From assembly GCA_903911165.1 (NCBI GenBank), contig CAIWCQ010000258.1, positions 1 to 13,092 on the forward strand: a DNA stretch of 13,092 nt, written 5' to 3'. This document shows, in pieces, positions 1 to 6,343 of this stretch (the stretch's first letter is position 1; each line of letters starts with the position of its first letter). Both the position numbers and the translations under genes were made by a program. The stretch comes from an uncultured Actinomycetes bacterium. Its GTDB lineage: Bacteria; Actinomycetota; Actinomycetes; Mycobacteriales; Mycobacteriaceae. Below the pieces are notes generated by a model. It made no database searches and was not told the DNA's origin. It worked only from the letters and a program-made list of their open reading frames with translations.

Positions 1-82
1 AATGATCTCATCTTGGCAACGATCACAGAATCAGGAATCCAAGCCGGATGGCTTCCCCGGGGTGCGGGTGATTGGCTCGGGC

Positions 83-469
83 TCACTGAGCCGCGAGTAG
101 CTCCGCCATCTTCGCGACTACAGTCTGAATCGCCTTGAACGGCCTGATCATGACCTTCACCGTTGTCAGTTGGCCGGCGTCGTTCCAATGCAGGATGTCA
201 ACGCCCTCGACCGAAATTCCATCGACCTCGGCGGCAAACTCGAGCACCGCGGAGTTGGTGTCGACCCACTTGTTGACGTAGTGGAAGCCGGTTCCGGCGA
301 ACATGTGTTCCGCAGCGCGTAGGTAGGCCGCGGCTGTGGCCCGTCCGCGCTGCGGGGTGAAGACGGCCGGGGAGTAGAACACCGCATCCTCGGCGAGCAT
401 GTCGTCGAGATCAGCGGTCTGGCCGTTCTCGATGACGTCGAGCCACCGATCGATCACCGGCGCGCTCAC
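83..469 (-). CDS. NTF2/SnoaL-like small protein
   Basis: Protein of about 128 residues with the size and pattern of the NTF2/SnoaL-like cone fold. An N-terminal helix holds the motif VIDRWLDVIENG (about residues 5-16). Next comes LDDMLAEDAVFYSP (21-34), typical of this fold where the acidic helix leads into the first strand. The rest is alternating strands ending in TTVKVMIRPF (102-111). Members can be enzymes (isomerases, cyclases) or simple binding proteins, and nothing here fixes a substrate. I chose the GTG at 469 because it lies 4 bases beyond the stop of the upstream gene (474-476). An in-frame ATG at 499 would overlap that gene by 26 bases and add ten residues (MTCRSGCGDA) unlike the fold. 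It probably forms an operon with the secreted protein upstream. The fold call is fairly sure; the function is unknown. Confidence 0.75.
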   Translation of the reverse strand: MSAPVIDRWLDVIENGQTADLDDMLAEDAVFYSPAVFTPQRGRATAAAYLRAAEHMFAGTGFHYVNKWVDTNSAVLEFAAEVDGISVEGVDILHWNDAGQLTTVKVMIRPFKAIQTVVAKMAELLAAQ

Positions 470-473
470 CGCG

Positions 474-935
474 TCACCACACCCAGAGCGACATGTCATC
501 GGGCGGGTACTGCTGGCAGATATCGGTCGTGTTGGCCGCCACGCCCTTGTTGTTGAAGAACAGCTTGGAGTGGTTGGGCCACTGGAACGCCAACGGATCG
601 GAGAAGGCGTTCGTGGCTAATTCCTCCGACCAGGCCCGGCGCTCGGCGGGCGACTTGGCGAAGAAATCGTGGATGTAATCCTGGGCCGCCCGCTGAATCT
701 CGGGTGACTTGTTGTTGTAGTCGATCATGTAGCGCTCGTAGTAGACGGGCTCCACGTCGCGTGCGGCAGCCATGATCTGCTCGGCGGTACAGCCGGTTTT
801 GATCATCCGGTTCGGGATGGGGTAGTCATCGGTGGCGTCGGCGGATGCGGTCGCCGGTGAGGCGATGACGAATCCGCTGAGCGCGGCGATGACCGCTGCT
901 GCGCCAGCCCATCGCAATGGTCCGTTTCGGTGCAT
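474..935 (-). CDS. Secreted two-cysteine protein, DUF5078-like
   Basis: A 153-residue exported protein. Residues 1-32 form a Sec signal peptide: basic start (MHRNGPLR), hydrophobic core (AGAAAVIAALSGFVIA) and a likely signal-peptidase I site after ASA at 30-32. The mature part begins DATDDYPIPNR and is rich in aromatic and charged residues (VYYERYMIDYNN at about 64-75; DYIHDFF at 86-92). It has just two cysteines, C49 and C140, which would suit one disulfide outside the membrane. From memory it resembles the mycobacterial DUF5078 family, but I could not check that. A GGGAGA ribosome site precedes the ATG. The neighbour downstream is an NTF2-like gene 4 bases away, so the two are probably co-transcribed. 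Function unknown. Confidence 0.82.
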   Translation of the reverse strand: MHRNGPLRWAGAAAVIAALSGFVIASPATASADATDDYPIPNRMIKTGCTAEQIMAAARDVEPVYYERYMIDYNNKSPEIQRAAQDYIHDFFAKSPAERRAWSEELATNAFSDPLAFQWPNHSKLFFNNKGVAANTTDICQQYPPDDMSLWVW

Positions 936-970
936 AACTCTCCCGCGATCGTGATTCGGATACCGCCGAA

Positions 971-976
971 AGATTA
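971..976 (-). promoter_or_regulatory. Possible -10 box for the minus-strand secreted-protein gene
   Basis: Read on the minus strand this is TAATCT, matching TANNNT. It would start transcription about 28 bases before the ATG at 935, leaving room for the GGGAGA ribosome site. I see no convincing -35 element. The call rests on position and sequence only. Confidence 0.3.
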
Positions 977-996
977 GCCCACGTCACCGATGGGCC

Positions 997-1002
997 TACA
1001 CT
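997..1002 (+). promoter_or_regulatory. -10 box giving a probable leaderless mRNA
   Basis: TACACT fits the SigA-type TANNNT -10 element. Exactly seven bases (1003-1009) separate it from the A of the ATG at 1010, which places the expected transcription start at the initiation codon. No Shine-Dalgarno sequence lies in front of this ATG, as expected for leaderless translation, which is common in mycobacteria. No clear -35 box is visible. Confidence 0.5.
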
Positions 1003-1009
1003 GGCCAAC

Positions 1010-1345
1010 ATGGCTTACCGCAGCATCGCCCTGGCGGCCGCCGCGGCCACGGCGGTGGCCGTAGTGCTGTCCGCGCCGGCACAGGCCGATCCCGACACCG
1101 ATTTCGCCGAGCAGTTGCACACGTTCGGCATCTATGGCCCGCGCGATTACAACGCCTGGTTGGGCAAGATCAGCTGCAAACGGCTGTTCAAGGGGGTGGA
1201 CCGCGACCTGTATGCGGCCGCGGACTTCATCTCGCTCAACCTGGCCCGCGAGACCTCCCAGACGCAGGCCGTGCAGTTCGTCGGCGCGGCTATCTCAACC
1301 TACTGCCCCGACCAGGTCGGGGTACTACAGGCCGCTGCCCGGTAG
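1010..1345 (+). CDS. Secreted DUF732-family protein
   Basis: A 111-residue exported protein of the small mycobacterial DUF732 type. Residues 1-26 are a signal peptide with a long alanine/valine core and a cleavage site after AQA (24-26). The mature chain starts DPDTDFAEQLHTFGI and keeps the family layout: an F-x-x-x-L-x-x-x-G-I helix, then a cysteine (C56), a central helix, and a second cysteine (C99) in STYCPDQ close to the C-terminus. The two cysteines probably form the family disulfide. The role of DUF732 proteins is not established. The ATG is chosen because the -10 box TACACT sits seven bases upstream, so the mRNA is probably leaderless. It ends 12 bases from the convergent SDR gene. Confidence 0.88.
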   Translation: MAYRSIALAAAAATAVAVVLSAPAQADPDTDFAEQLHTFGIYGPRDYNAWLGKISCKRLFKGVDRDLYAAADFISLNLARETSQTQAVQFVGAAISTYCPDQVGVLQAAAR

Positions 1346-1357
1346 CACGCGCCCGGA

Positions 1358-2098
1358 TCAACCGGCGAGTTTGCCGTTGTCGATCGGATACACCGCCCCG
1401 TGCACCGCGGCCGCGTCGTCGCTGGCCAGAAATGCAATGACAGCAGCCACGTCCAGGGGTGCCATCAGCCCGCGCGGCGCAGCGATCCGCATGATCAGCT
1501 TGAAGTCGGCGTTGTCCGGGGCGATGAAGTCCGTGACCTGGGGCGTCAGCATTCCGCCGGGGCACACCACGTTGACCCGCAGGCGCTCCTTGGAGAATTC
1601 CACCGCCAATGCCCGAGTCAGGCCCACCAAGCCGTGCTTGGCGGCGCAGTAACCGGCCGAGTAGACCTCGCCCTCCACCCCCGCCACCGATGCCACGTTC
1701 ACGATGTTGCCGCCGACGCCCAGCAGGTGCGGCAACGCAGCCCGGCAGAGATAGAACGGACCGTTGAGGTTGGCCGCCAGGTCATATGCCCAGTCTTCGT
1801 CGGTCACGTCGGCGGTGTGCCGCATCTGATGGAAGCCGGCCGCATTGACTAGCACGTCGAGCCTGCCGAACTGCCGCACACACTGCTCGACCGCCGCCCG
1901 ACAGGCCTGCGGGTCGGTGATATCGACTGCCGCGAAGGTCCCACCCGGCACAGTCTCAAAGACCGCCGCCATCCGGGTGGTGTCCCGGGCGATTCCAAAC
2001 ACCGTCGCGCCGCGCTCCGCGAACAGTTGCGCCACCGAAGCCCCCAGGCCAGACGATGCTCCGGTCACCAGGGCGACCTTTCCGCTTAACTGAGCCAT
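1358..2098 (-). CDS. Short-chain dehydrogenase/reductase (SDR)
   Basis: A 246-residue classical SDR, an NAD(P)-dependent cytosolic oxidoreductase acting on an alcohol or ketone. The Rossmann cofactor motif TGASSGLG is at residues 12-19. NAAG follows at 85-88, the active-site asparagine is probably N110, the catalytic serine is S137, and Y150-CAA-K154 is the YxxxK motif. All catalytic residues are present. After the tyrosine motif comes LRVNVVCPGG, and the protein ends with the usual GAVYPIDNG segment. The ATG at 2098 is chosen because GGGAAGGA lies just upstream on the minus strand. A longer reading upstream to 2251 would run through the preceding gene. It starts 25 bases after the stop of the hexapeptide-repeat gene and is probably in its operon, divergent from the crt genes. 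A role in carotenoid modification is possible but only by position. Confidence 0.9.
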   Translation of the reverse strand: MAQLSGKVALVTGASSGLGASVAQLFAERGATVFGIARDTTRMAAVFETVPGGTFAAVDITDPQACRAAVEQCVRQFGRLDVLVNAAGFHQMRHTADVTDEDWAYDLAANLNGPFYLCRAALPHLLGVGGNIVNVASVAGVEGEVYSAGYCAAKHGLVGLTRALAVEFSKERLRVNVVCPGGMLTPQVTDFIAPDNADFKLIMRIAAPRGLMAPLDVAAVIAFLASDDAAAVHGAVYPIDNGKLAG

Positions 2099-2123
2099 CG
2101 TCTGAAATCCTTCCCACCGCCGG

Positions 2124-2447
2124 TTAAACGTGCACGTTGCGCATTCCGCGGGCGTTTCGCAGTCCCGAGCAGTTGTAGCACCCGACGCATCCGGAGCAGT
2201 CACGGCATCGCACGCAGGCCGCGCACCAGGAGCAGCGACGGCAGGCGGCACAGCCGATACAGCCTAAGCAGCTACTAATGAGTACCGAGAAAACTGTCAG
2301 CACACTTCCGGCGATTGCTGCGCTGCCGGCGGTGGCGACTGATCCGGCGATTGCTGCGCTGCCGGCGGTGGCGACTGATCCGGCGATTGCTGCGCTGCCA
2401 GCGGTGGCGACTGATCCGGCGACCGCGACAGAATCCTTTCTGCCCAT
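2124..2447 (-). CDS. Hexapeptide-repeat protein with 12-Cys triplet tail
   Basis: A 107-residue protein that I do not recognise. After MGRKD (1-5) the whole chain divides into 17 hexapeptides with no gap or insertion. Nine in the N-terminal half (6-59) are mostly of the form S-V/A-A-T/I-A-G, the last two being more hydrophobic (SVLTVF, SVLISS). Six (60-95) have cysteine at positions 1 and 4, such as CSGCVG, giving 12 cysteines spaced exactly every third residue. The last two (96-107) keep the rhythm with L, A, M and V in the cysteine positions. This regularity suggests a solenoid such as a left-handed beta-helix, with stacked cysteines that could bind metal or an Fe-S centre or cross-link. 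That is inference. Part of the N-terminal half is encoded by a 36-bp tandem repeat, so other frames also stay open, but the cysteine register supports this frame. It is divergent from crtE and lies upstream of the SDR gene. Confidence 0.65.
   Translation of the reverse strand: MGRKDSVAVAGSVATAGSAAIAGSVATAGSAAIAGSVATAGSAAIAGSVLTVFSVLISSCLGCIGCAACRRCSWCAACVRCRDCSGCVGCYNCSGLRNARGMRNVHV
2310..2417. repeat. 36-bp tandem repeat, three copies
   Basis: Three head-to-tail copies of a 36-base unit starting GGCGATTGCTGCGCTG, at 2310-2345, 2346-2381 and 2382-2417. The only difference is one base in the third copy (an A at 2400), which is synonymous in the minus-strand gene. Each unit encodes two hexapeptides of the repeat protein. 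The near identity points to recent expansion or gene conversion, and copy number may vary between strains. Confidence 0.95.
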
Positions 2448-2466
2448 GTGACCATCCCAGCAGGCT

Positions 2467-2499
2467 GCCGCCCCGATGTGGCTGCTTTCGTGGGGCGGC
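2467..2499. promoter_or_regulatory. Inverted repeat in the divergent control region
   Basis: GCCGCCCC at 2467-2474 is perfectly complementary to GGGGCGGC at 2492-2499, with 17 bases between. It lies between the hexapeptide-repeat gene and the crt operon, so it could be an operator for either or both, or form an RNA hairpin in the leader of the minus-strand mRNA. GC-rich DNA yields such repeats by chance, so support is moderate at best. Confidence 0.35.
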
Positions 2500-2510
2500 T
2501 TTCGTAGGGG
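2480..2510. promoter_or_regulatory. Phased direct repeat, possible operator
   Basis: GGCTGCTTTCGT (2480-2491) recurs as GGCGGCTTTCGT (2494-2505), 11 of 12 bases identical and 14 bases apart. Each copy is followed by a GGGG run, the second after an extra A. Tandem half-sites upstream of a pigment operon would suit a regulator such as a light- or stress-responsive factor. No regulator gene is in the window. Confidence 0.35.
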
Positions 2511-2534
2511 AATGCATCAGCCCTGCTGAGAGGG

Positions 2535-2540
2535 CATAAT
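2535..2540 (+). promoter_or_regulatory. Possible -10 box for the crt operon
   Basis: CATAAT is one mismatch from TATAAT and is preceded by GGG rather than the extended TG. It would start transcription near 2547, about 40 bases before the possible leader ORF and 80 before the crtE ATG. No good -35 hexamer is seen at the right distance, so an activator or an alternative sigma factor would be needed. Weak call. Confidence 0.3.
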
Positions 2541-2585
2541 GGCGGGAGCGGTACGGCGGCGCCCAATCCTTACGCGAGGATGACC

Positions 2586-2636
2586 ATGTGGGCCGCGACG
2601 GGCGCCGCCGCCCCGGGTCGTCTTGAATGGTTTTAG
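2586..2636 (+). CDS. Possible 16-residue leader peptide overlapping the crtE start
   Basis: A short ORF, MWAATGAAAPGRLEWF, with a good ribosome site GAGGA (2576-2580) five bases before its ATG. Its TAG stop (2634-2636) lies just past the crtE ATG at 2627, which is in another frame and has no clear ribosome site of its own. Ribosomes ending here could restart at crtE, so the peptide may serve translational coupling or attenuation. The alternative is that GAGGA is chance and crtE starts further downstream. No ribosome profiling is available, so this remains a proposal. Confidence 0.3.
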   Translation: MWAATGAAAPGRLEWF

Positions 2637-3838
2637 GTTTGACGCGGATTTCCAAGTGCGCGCCCCGCATGGGGCGCCTGAGGACCGACGGGAAGGTGGG
2701 GGATTTGCGAGCGACCGACGCCTCGTCGCCGAGGGTCGCCGTTGCACCCCCGTTCCCGGGTGCGGCGGTCGTAGCACCGGGCGCCGAATTCGAAATCTGG
2801 CGCAACGGGGTGCGGCAGACCGCCTTGGCTCACGTGTCCGATTTCCTGGACTCCCGATGCCTGCCACAGTTGGACCGGACCGGCATCGACATTGCCGCCG
2901 ACGTGCTGGTCCAGTTCGTCGACGGCGGCAAATGCCTGCGGTCGACGTTCATGTACCTGGGCTGGCTGTGCGGTGCCGGGCCAGACAGCGCCGCGCTGCG
3001 TGCCAGCGCCGGCCTGGAGTTGCTGCAGGCGTTCGCGCTGCTTCAGGACGATGTCATGGACGACTCCCCGTTGCGCCGCGGCCGGGCGGCAGCCCATGTG
3101 CGCTTCGGTGAGTGGCATCGCGAACGCGGGCTGTCCGGTTCCCAAGATCGCTTCGGGGCATCGCTGGCGACCCTGCTCTCCGACCTGTGCCTGGTGTGGG
3201 CCGAGCAGATGATGCGCGAGAGCGGTCTCGCGCCCGCGGCACTGGCGCGGGCCTGGCCGCACTACGACGCCATGCGGATCGAGTTGGCGGTAGGACAGAT
3301 TGCCGACGTCGCCAACGACGCCGGCGCGCTACCCGATCTGGACACCGTGCTCGACGTCGCGCGCCGCAAGTCCGGCAACTACACCGTGCGGCGGCCGTTG
3401 GAGATCGGCGCAGCGATGGCCGGCCGCGAGGAACTGATCGACGCCCTTGGTGGATATGGGAACGCGCTGGGAGAGGCGTTTCAATTGCGCGACGACATCC
3501 TTGGTGTCTTCGGCTCACCAGAGGTCACCGGCAAACCTGCCGGTGGCGACCTGACCGAACGCAAGGCCACCAGCGTCGTCGTCGCGGCGCATCGGATGGC
3601 CGACGCCACCATCCGTCGCCAGTTCAACGACTTGATGACCGCCGAGGAACTCACCGAGTCCGACGTCGCCCACTGGCGCACTCTGATCGTCGCGACCGGC
3701 GCTGCGGATTGGATCGAAGAATTGATCGCCGATCGTGTCGCCGAGGCCATCGGCTACGTCCGCGATGACCGGATCGGCGACTGGGCGCAATCCGCTTTGG
3801 CCGACATGGCTTTGATTTGCACCCGACGAGCGACCTGA
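2627..3838 (+). CDS. crtE: Geranylgeranyl diphosphate synthase
   Basis: Polyprenyl diphosphate synthase, first committed gene of the carotenoid operon. It would condense isopentenyl diphosphate with allylic diphosphates to the C20 geranylgeranyl diphosphate. Visible signatures: the substrate-binding GGKCLRS (about 100-106, in place of GGKRxRP), the first aspartate-rich motif DDVMDD (141-146) followed by RRG, and the second region FQLRDDILGVFG (285-296). The latter leads into TGKPAGGDLTERK, the form common in actinobacterial GGPP synthases. From this ATG it has 403 residues, with about 50 poorly conserved residues at the N-terminus, so the true start may be an internal GTG or TTG near 2696-2707, where GGGAAGG or AAGGTGGGGG could act as ribosome site. 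crtI follows after 13 bases. C20 rather than longer product length is inferred from context. Confidence 0.9.
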   Translation: MVLGLTRISKCAPRMGRLRTDGKVGDLRATDASSPRVAVAPPFPGAAVVAPGAEFEIWRNGVRQTALAHVSDFLDSRCLPQLDRTGIDIAADVLVQFVDGGKCLRSTFMYLGWLCGAGPDSAALRASAGLELLQAFALLQDDVMDDSPLRRGRAAAHVRFGEWHRERGLSGSQDRFGASLATLLSDLCLVWAEQMMRESGLAPAALARAWPHYDAMRIELAVGQIADVANDAGALPDLDTVLDVARRKSGNYTVRRPLEIGAAMAGREELIDALGGYGNALGEAFQLRDDILGVFGSPEVTGKPAGGDLTERKATSVVVAAHRMADATIRRQFNDLMTAEELTESDVAHWRTLIVATGAADWIEELIADRVAEAIGYVRDDRIGDWAQSALADMALICTRRAT

Positions 3839-3851
3839 GGAGGAGGAGTCG

Positions 3852-5384
3852 ATGATGCGCACTGTCCCCGGAGCGACCGACCACGTCGTGGTGGTGGGCG
3901 CCGGACTGTCGGGCCTGTCCGCCGCCCTGCAACTGGCCGGCCGTGGCCGCTCAGTGACCGTCGTCGAGCGCTATGAATACCCGGGCGGACGGATGGGCCA
4001 GGCCGACATTCGCGGCTACAAGATCGACACCGGAGCGACGGTGCTGACCATGCCCGACATCATCGAGGAGGCCTTCGACGCCGTCGGCGCCTCGATGCGC
4101 GATTACCTCGAGTTGATGCCGTCGGACCCCGCTTACCGCGCCTCGTTCGCCGATGGCAGCACTCTCGACGTGCACTCCGATGCCGCCGCGATGACGGCGG
4201 CCATCGAGGAATTTGCCGGTCCTGATCAGGCCGCCGGCTACCTGCGGCTGCGGGACTGGCTCACCGAGCTATACCGGCTGGAGATCGACGGGTTCATCGG
4301 ATCGAACTTCTCCTCACCGCTCTCGCTGCTGACCCCGCAGTTGGCCCGACTGGCCGCGGTCGGCGCCTTCCGCGGTTGGGACCGCATGGTGGGCCGATTC
4401 ATCACCGACGAGCGGCTGCGGCGGATTTTCACCTTTCAGGCCCTCTACGCCGGCGTGCCGCCGCAGCAGGCGCGGGCCGCCTACGCGGTGATCGCCTACA
4501 TGGACACCATCGCCGGGGTGTACTTCCCGCGCGGCGGCATGCGGGCCGTGCCCGAGGGTCTGGCTGCAGCGGCCGCCGATGCTGGCGTCGTGTTCCGGTA
4601 CGGGTCCAGCGTGACACGGCTGGAGCGTTCCGGCTCCCGGGTGACGGCGGTATGCACTGACTCGGGCGACCGGATCGCCTGCGACGCGGTGATTCTCACC
4701 ACCGAACTGCCATTGACCTATCAACTCCTGGGCCGTACGCCTCGACGCCCGATCAAGTTCCGACCCTCCCCGTCGTGCGTGGTGATCCACGCTGGCGTGC
4801 CGTCGGTGCGGGGAGCACTGCAACACCACAACATCAGCTTCGGTGCGAACTGGTCGAAGACTTTCGGTGAGATCATCGACGACGGCGTGCTGATGTCCGA
4901 CCCTTCGTTGTTGGTGACCATGCCGACCGCCGGTGACCCAACGCTCGCGCCGGCCGGCCGCGATCTGCTGTTCGTTCTTGCACCCTGTCCGAATCTCGAA
5001 GTGGGCAAGGTCAATTGGGCCGTCGAGGGCGACACCTACGCCCGGACGGTGCTTGCCAAGGCCGCAGAACGATTGCTGCCCGGACTCGATCAGGACGTCG
5101 ACGTACTCGATGTGGTCACCCCGGCCGACTGGGCGCGGCAGGGAATGATCGCCGGCTCACCGTTCGCGCTGGCCCACACCTTCTCCCAGACCGGGCCGTT
5201 CCGGCCGGCAAACCTGGTGCGCGGCATCGACAACGTCGTGCTGGCTGGGTCTTCGACGGTTCCCGGCGTGGGCGTGCCGACGGCACTGCTGTCCGGGCGA
5301 CTGGCCGCCGAGCGGATCACCGGACCCGCCGAGCATCGTTCGGCAACAACGATCGTCAGCTCACCGAGACAGGTAGGGGCATGA
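3852..5384 (+). CDS. crtI: Phytoene desaturase
   Basis: CrtI-type FAD-dependent phytoene dehydrogenase, 510 residues, the usual length. It introduces double bases-conjugating unsaturations into phytoene, leading to neurosporene or lycopene, and normally acts at the membrane surface. The N-terminal dinucleotide-binding motif VVVVGAGLSGLSAA (about 12-25; G16, G18, G21) ends at the ribose-binding E39, followed by PGGRMGQ. Mid-chain is VYFPRGGMRAVPEGL, found throughout the family. The C-terminal bacterial phytoene dehydrogenase signature is at about 461-489, with LAGSSTVPGVGVPTALLSG. A strong ribosome site AGGAGGAG (3841-3848) precedes the ATG at 3852; a second ATG at 3855 is also possible. The stop overlaps the crtB start as ATGA (5381-5384). 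The number of desaturation steps cannot be read from sequence. Confidence 0.94.
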   Translation: MMRTVPGATDHVVVVGAGLSGLSAALQLAGRGRSVTVVERYEYPGGRMGQADIRGYKIDTGATVLTMPDIIEEAFDAVGASMRDYLELMPSDPAYRASFADGSTLDVHSDAAAMTAAIEEFAGPDQAAGYLRLRDWLTELYRLEIDGFIGSNFSSPLSLLTPQLARLAAVGAFRGWDRMVGRFITDERLRRIFTFQALYAGVPPQQARAAYAVIAYMDTIAGVYFPRGGMRAVPEGLAAAAADAGVVFRYGSSVTRLERSGSRVTAVCTDSGDRIACDAVILTTELPLTYQLLGRTPRRPIKFRPSPSCVVIHAGVPSVRGALQHHNISFGANWSKTFGEIIDDGVLMSDPSLLVTMPTAGDPTLAPAGRDLLFVLAPCPNLEVGKVNWAVEGDTYARTVLAKAAERLLPGLDQDVDVLDVVTPADWARQGMIAGSPFALAHTFSQTGPFRPANLVRGIDNVVLAGSSTVPGVGVPTALLSGRLAAERITGPAEHRSATTIVSSPRQVGA

Positions 5385-6343
5385 TCAACACCGAATTGCA
5401 CGCGGCCGGGATCGATGACGAGCGGTTGCGGGAGTCCTACCGGTACTGCCGCGCGCTCAACGCCCAACACGGCCGCACCTACTTCCTGGCCACCCGACTG
5501 CTGGCCCCGTCGCAGCGGCCAGCCGTGCACGCCCTCTACGGTTTCGCCCGCTACGCCGACGACATCCTTGACGACCTGAACTCCGAAGTGACCGTCGCTC
5601 AGCGCCAGGCGCGCCTGGAGCAGTTGGCGGCCAAGTTCTTCGAGGGCGCGGATGACGCCGATGAACCGGTGCTTGCTGCTGTGTTGCACACCGCTCGCAC
5701 CTATCGCATTCCGCTGAATCTTTTCGATGACTTCCTGACATCGATGCGCATGGATCTGACCGTTACCGACTATCCCGACCGACCCGCGATTAACCACTAC
5801 ATGCGCGGTTCGGCGGAGGTGATCGGACTGCAGATGCTGCCCATCCTCGGCACTGTGGGACCGCTCTGCGACGCCGAACCCTACGCCGAGGCCCTTGGTC
5901 AGGCCTTCCAGCTGACGAACTTCCTGCGGGACATCAACGAGGACCTTGACCGGAACCGGGTCTACCTCCCCGCGGATGAACTCGCTGCCTTCGGGGTGGA
6001 TCGCGAATTGCTGATGTGGTGTCACGACAACGGGCGCACTGAACCACGAGTTCGTCAGGCTCTTGCCGCACAGCACGAGATCACCCGCCGGATTTACCGC
6101 GAAGCGAACAAGGGCATCGCCTTGCTGGCACCGCAGTCACGGCCCTGTGTGACGACGGCGTTCACCCTGTACTCGGAGATTCTCGACCGGATTGAGGATA
6201 TTGACTTCGCGGTCTTCAGCGAGCGGGCGTCGGTGGGCATGGGTCGCAGGATTGCGGTGTTCAGCGGCGGACTGGTGCGGGCTCGACGAGCTAGGAGGGT
6301 CGCAGCCACGCCGGGGGGCGGAATAGCGCGGGGTGCTCTTTGA
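5381..6343 (+). CDS. crtB: Phytoene synthase
   Basis: Trans-isoprenyl diphosphate synthase of the squalene/phytoene synthase family, 320 residues. It joins two geranylgeranyl diphosphates head to head, giving phytoene. Both magnesium-binding aspartate motifs are intact: YADDILDD with aspartates at 60, 61, 64 and 65, and RDINED at 183-188 inside NFLRDINEDLDRNRVYLP. The substrate-contacting segment HGRTYFLATRLL sits near the N-terminus. The ATG at 5381 is chosen because it overlaps the crtI stop as ATGA, which couples the two, and AGGTAGGGG stands just upstream. The C-terminus carries an arginine-rich tail (about 300-307) outside the catalytic fold. The stop TGA overlaps the TTG start of the methyltransferase. 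Operon position supports phytoene rather than squalene synthesis. Confidence 0.94.
   Translation: MINTELHAAGIDDERLRESYRYCRALNAQHGRTYFLATRLLAPSQRPAVHALYGFARYADDILDDLNSEVTVAQRQARLEQLAAKFFEGADDADEPVLAAVLHTARTYRIPLNLFDDFLTSMRMDLTVTDYPDRPAINHYMRGSAEVIGLQMLPILGTVGPLCDAEPYAEALGQAFQLTNFLRDINEDLDRNRVYLPADELAAFGVDRELLMWCHDNGRTEPRVRQALAAQHEITRRIYREANKGIALLAPQSRPCVTTAFTLYSEILDRIEDIDFAVFSERASVGMGRRIAVFSGGLVRARRARRVAATPGGGIARGAL

Noticed and set aside
41..62. Small hairpin AAGCC-GGAT-GGCTT followed by CCCCGGGG as terminator of the minus-strand genes
   Set aside because: Only a 5-bp stem, no T-run on the minus-strand side, and such structures are common by chance here. Nothing else supported is seen in 1-82.
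2310..2417. Three regular 36-bp repeats as a CRISPR array
   Set aside because: The copies are head to tail without spacers and encode regular hexapeptides in a minus-strand gene; no cas genes are present.
2297..2566. Alternative minus-strand frame rich in Pro and Gln across the 36-bp repeat
   Set aside because: The repeat length is a multiple of three, so all frames stay open. Only the frame ending at 2124 continues into the regular cysteine array and ends just before the SDR ribosome site.
2623..3111. Arginine-rich frame overlapping crtE
   Set aside because: It is a shadow of the crtE frame in GC-rich DNA with no recognisable motif, while crtE has both aspartate-rich motifs.
5090..6076. 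Long minus-strand frame of 328 codons opposite crtI and crtB
   Set aside because: No family-like motif, and it runs opposite two genes with intact catalytic motifs; typical antisense open frame in high-GC DNA.
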